64,000 nucleotides of DNA from Phialocephala subalpina (Eukaryota; Ascomycota; Leotiomycetes; Helotiales; Mollisiaceae). Location: assembly GCA_900073065.1 (NCBI GenBank), contig FJOG01000013.1, positions 585,227-649,226 on the forward strand, given 5' to 3'. The stretch's first letter is position 1; each line of letters opens with the position of its first letter. Under the pieces are notes generated by a model. It was not told the DNA's origin, searched no databases, and saw only the letters and a list, made by a program, of their open reading frames with translations. A program made the position numbers and the translations under genes. This document shows, piece by piece, positions 62,296 to 64,000 of this stretch.

Positions 62296-62535
62296 GACCC
62301 TTTGCCCACCGAGATTAATCTTTCTCGCGCACAAAGTCAAGTTCTGTTGTCAACCGGGATGTTGATACCATCCTCTCCTCCACACGTTGCTACCATGGCG
62401 CAAGTTCTGGATGAGCCAAACTCCCTTGATCCAGTACCTACCAAGATTAACCCAACGGACCCTTGCGCACAGAGTCAAGTTCTGTTATCGACTGGTGCAT
62501 TGAATGCAAACTCTCAGCCACTCGTTGCTACCATG
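62296..62535 (+). repeat. Duplicated leader ending in a start codon
   Basis: The block 62296-62397 recurs in diverged form at 62428-62535. Both copies hold AGTCAAGTTCTGTT in the middle and end in GTTGCTACCATG, so each supplies an in-frame ATG (62395 and 62533). Both ATGs are in the frame of the F-box gene. Confidence 0.75.
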
Positions 62536-64000
62536 TCACACCTTCCAAATGAGCTCTGGCTCCAAGCCCTTGATTGCGTCCCTAGATCCGATCTTCCAAG
62601 CGTATCTCGAACCTCTAAGCACTTCCACGAATTGGTCGAGCCGATTCTCTACCGCGACTTCGATAGCACGAAACATAAGGATGGACCCAACATAGGTATG
62701 CCCGCCCAATATCCCTCTTTGTTTCGAATTCGCAAATATCCCCGAGGCTCCCAGCGCATTATACTCTCCTCTTTTAAGTGTTTGAAGTAGGGATACTGAT
62801 ACTGAGATCTTGGGCATAGCTCTTGTGCGCCTCCTCCGAACTTTAGTGAACAGACCTGATCTTGCTTATCACGTTAAGAATATTACCCTTCGAGTCATGA
62901 TCGACCCACACGCAGAGCGCCTGCAGTTCGGGACCCTTGACATTTCCTTCCTCACGTCGGACGATCAAGCCTGGATGAAAAAGCAAATGTCTCTATTTGC
63001 CCCAACCAAAGGCATTAGCGACAACTGGATCTCCATTATGGTCTCCGAGACGAACTGGGAAGGTGTTGCGGCATTCCTCCTCCTCATAGTCTCACAAAAC
63101 TTACAATCCCTCATCATGAAAAACTATGGCGCGATGTCACAGTATCAATTCATCCACCACCTTATGCGATATTGGGCTGATCTATCTCGAACACTAGATC
63201 ACGAAGGCTGCCATCCATTTTCACAAATGGGCGAGATCTGTCTCTACAAGAACGACGACATTAGACCCTCCAACTTTCTCAGCTTGCGCACCACCCTACC
63301 GTATCTGAAGTACAACTTCGTTTCTCAATTTATCGGCCACGGTATTTCGGACGCCTCTTTCCAATTGGACAGCAATACAATACTCACAACGCAGTCTGTT
63401 GCTTTACATGACTGTCGTATCACAAATGCGACGCTCAAGCGGTTCCTGGGAAGTTTCGGATCGCTGAAAATATTCCAATGGGTTGACGAAAACGCGGTCT
63501 CCGTTGGTGACATCTTCACAGTCCTTCAGGATGTCCCAGGCCTTAAGGGACATTTAGAAGAGCTAATTATCGACAATGCCTCGAATGCCGACGCGTACAC
63601 CTCTCCTCCCGCATACGACTGGTCAAAATATAGAGCTCTGCGGAGCATCACTGTTGACGCCGCCTCTATATTCGGAGTTATTAAGCCGATCTTGGAGATG
63701 GATCCGTCACATTCTGATCCTGATTTATATGGCCAAACTGGAGACACCTATGGCTCTGTAAAACACCTGGGTACTTTCATCAACGCACTGCCATCGACTC
63801 TGGAGACCCTCAAGATTACAAAATGTCAAAGCCCCATCTTTGACTGTGCATTGAGAATTATCAGTCATAAGAGGAAGAACACTTTCTACAAGCTCAACCA
63901 AATGACACTCAGCTTCGATGATACGATTCTCGCCCATCGCCGAGCGAGGCTGAACGAATATATGATGATTGCAAGGAAGAGTGGTGTGAAGCTCGTCCTT
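62533..64000 (+). CDS. F-box/LRR protein, runs off the window
   Basis: Exon 1 is 62533-62695 if translation starts at MSHLPNELW. The frame is also open upstream, with ATGs at 62215 and 62395, so longer forms are possible. Exon 2 starts at 62820 and is open to the window end. The F-box-like domain is LPNELWLQALDCVPRSDLPS followed by FHELVEPILYRDFD. The rest resembles the left paralog: LVRLLRTLVNRPDLAYHVKN, SQNLQSLIMKNYG, LHDCRITNATLKRFLGSFGS, HLEELIIDNAS and LPSTLETLKITKCQ, an LRR-like solenoid. It is probably a substrate adaptor of an SCF ubiquitin ligase; the target is unknown. At least 440 residues are visible and none is a stop. Confidence 0.8.

Overview
The window looks like nuclear DNA of a filamentous ascomycete (Pezizomycotina). 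Coding regions are split by many short introns of about 45-110 nt with GTAAGT-like donors and CAG/TAG acceptors. Gene families typical of these fungi are present: a HET-domain gene, a NACHT-type NLR, a Zn2Cys6 regulator, a fungal Na,K-type P-ATPase, a Fot1/pogo transposon and F-box/LRR paralogs. I cannot fix the class or genus from sequence alone. There is one assembly gap of 619 N (57450-58068). Exon coordinates were derived by hand from splice signals and frame continuity. For most multi-exon genes the summed exons are an exact multiple of three.

Left and centre (about 1-42 kb) are mostly conserved single-copy genes. They are an MFS transporter cut by the window edge, a TauD-family dioxygenase with an in-frame stop, a mitochondrial-type alpha/beta hydrolase, a Rab18-like GTPase, ribosomal protein S1, a short conserved protein, a URC1/GTP-cyclohydrolase-II-like gene with 18 exons, ELF1, uracil phosphoribosyltransferase, WAPL, a decayed HET gene, a GH39-type glycosidase, MOD5, SEC12, CLA4, GRS1, RPF1 and an RgpF-like membrane-anchored protein. 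URC1 and the uracil phosphoribosyltransferase lie 1.4 kb apart (end to end) with only ELF1 between them. Both families belong to the fungal URC uracil-degradation route, so this neighbourhood may be a partial uracil catabolism cluster.

The right part (about 42-64 kb) is an accessory compartment. It has an NLR whose C-terminal ankyrin-like part lies behind a stop codon, a fungal-specific transcription factor, an AT-rich tract, a protein-kinase-like gene and a fragmented Na,K-ATPase pseudogene carrying a 25-bp frameshifting duplication. These are followed by a MITE with 34-bp inverted repeats and TAA flanks, a Fot1/pogo transposase interrupted by a stop and the gap, and two tandem F-box/LRR paralogs. 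The first paralog is broken and the second runs off the window. Several nonsense codons here, and the one in the dioxygenase, fit C-to-T changes in a CpA context, as repeat-induced point mutation (RIP) would leave.

I found no clearly new biological system. The most interesting leads are the URC1-UPRT neighbourhood, the broken accessory genes with C-to-T-compatible stops, the duplicated start-codon leader of the second F-box gene, the MITE, and a tRNA-like Pol III element near 23.1-23.25 kb.
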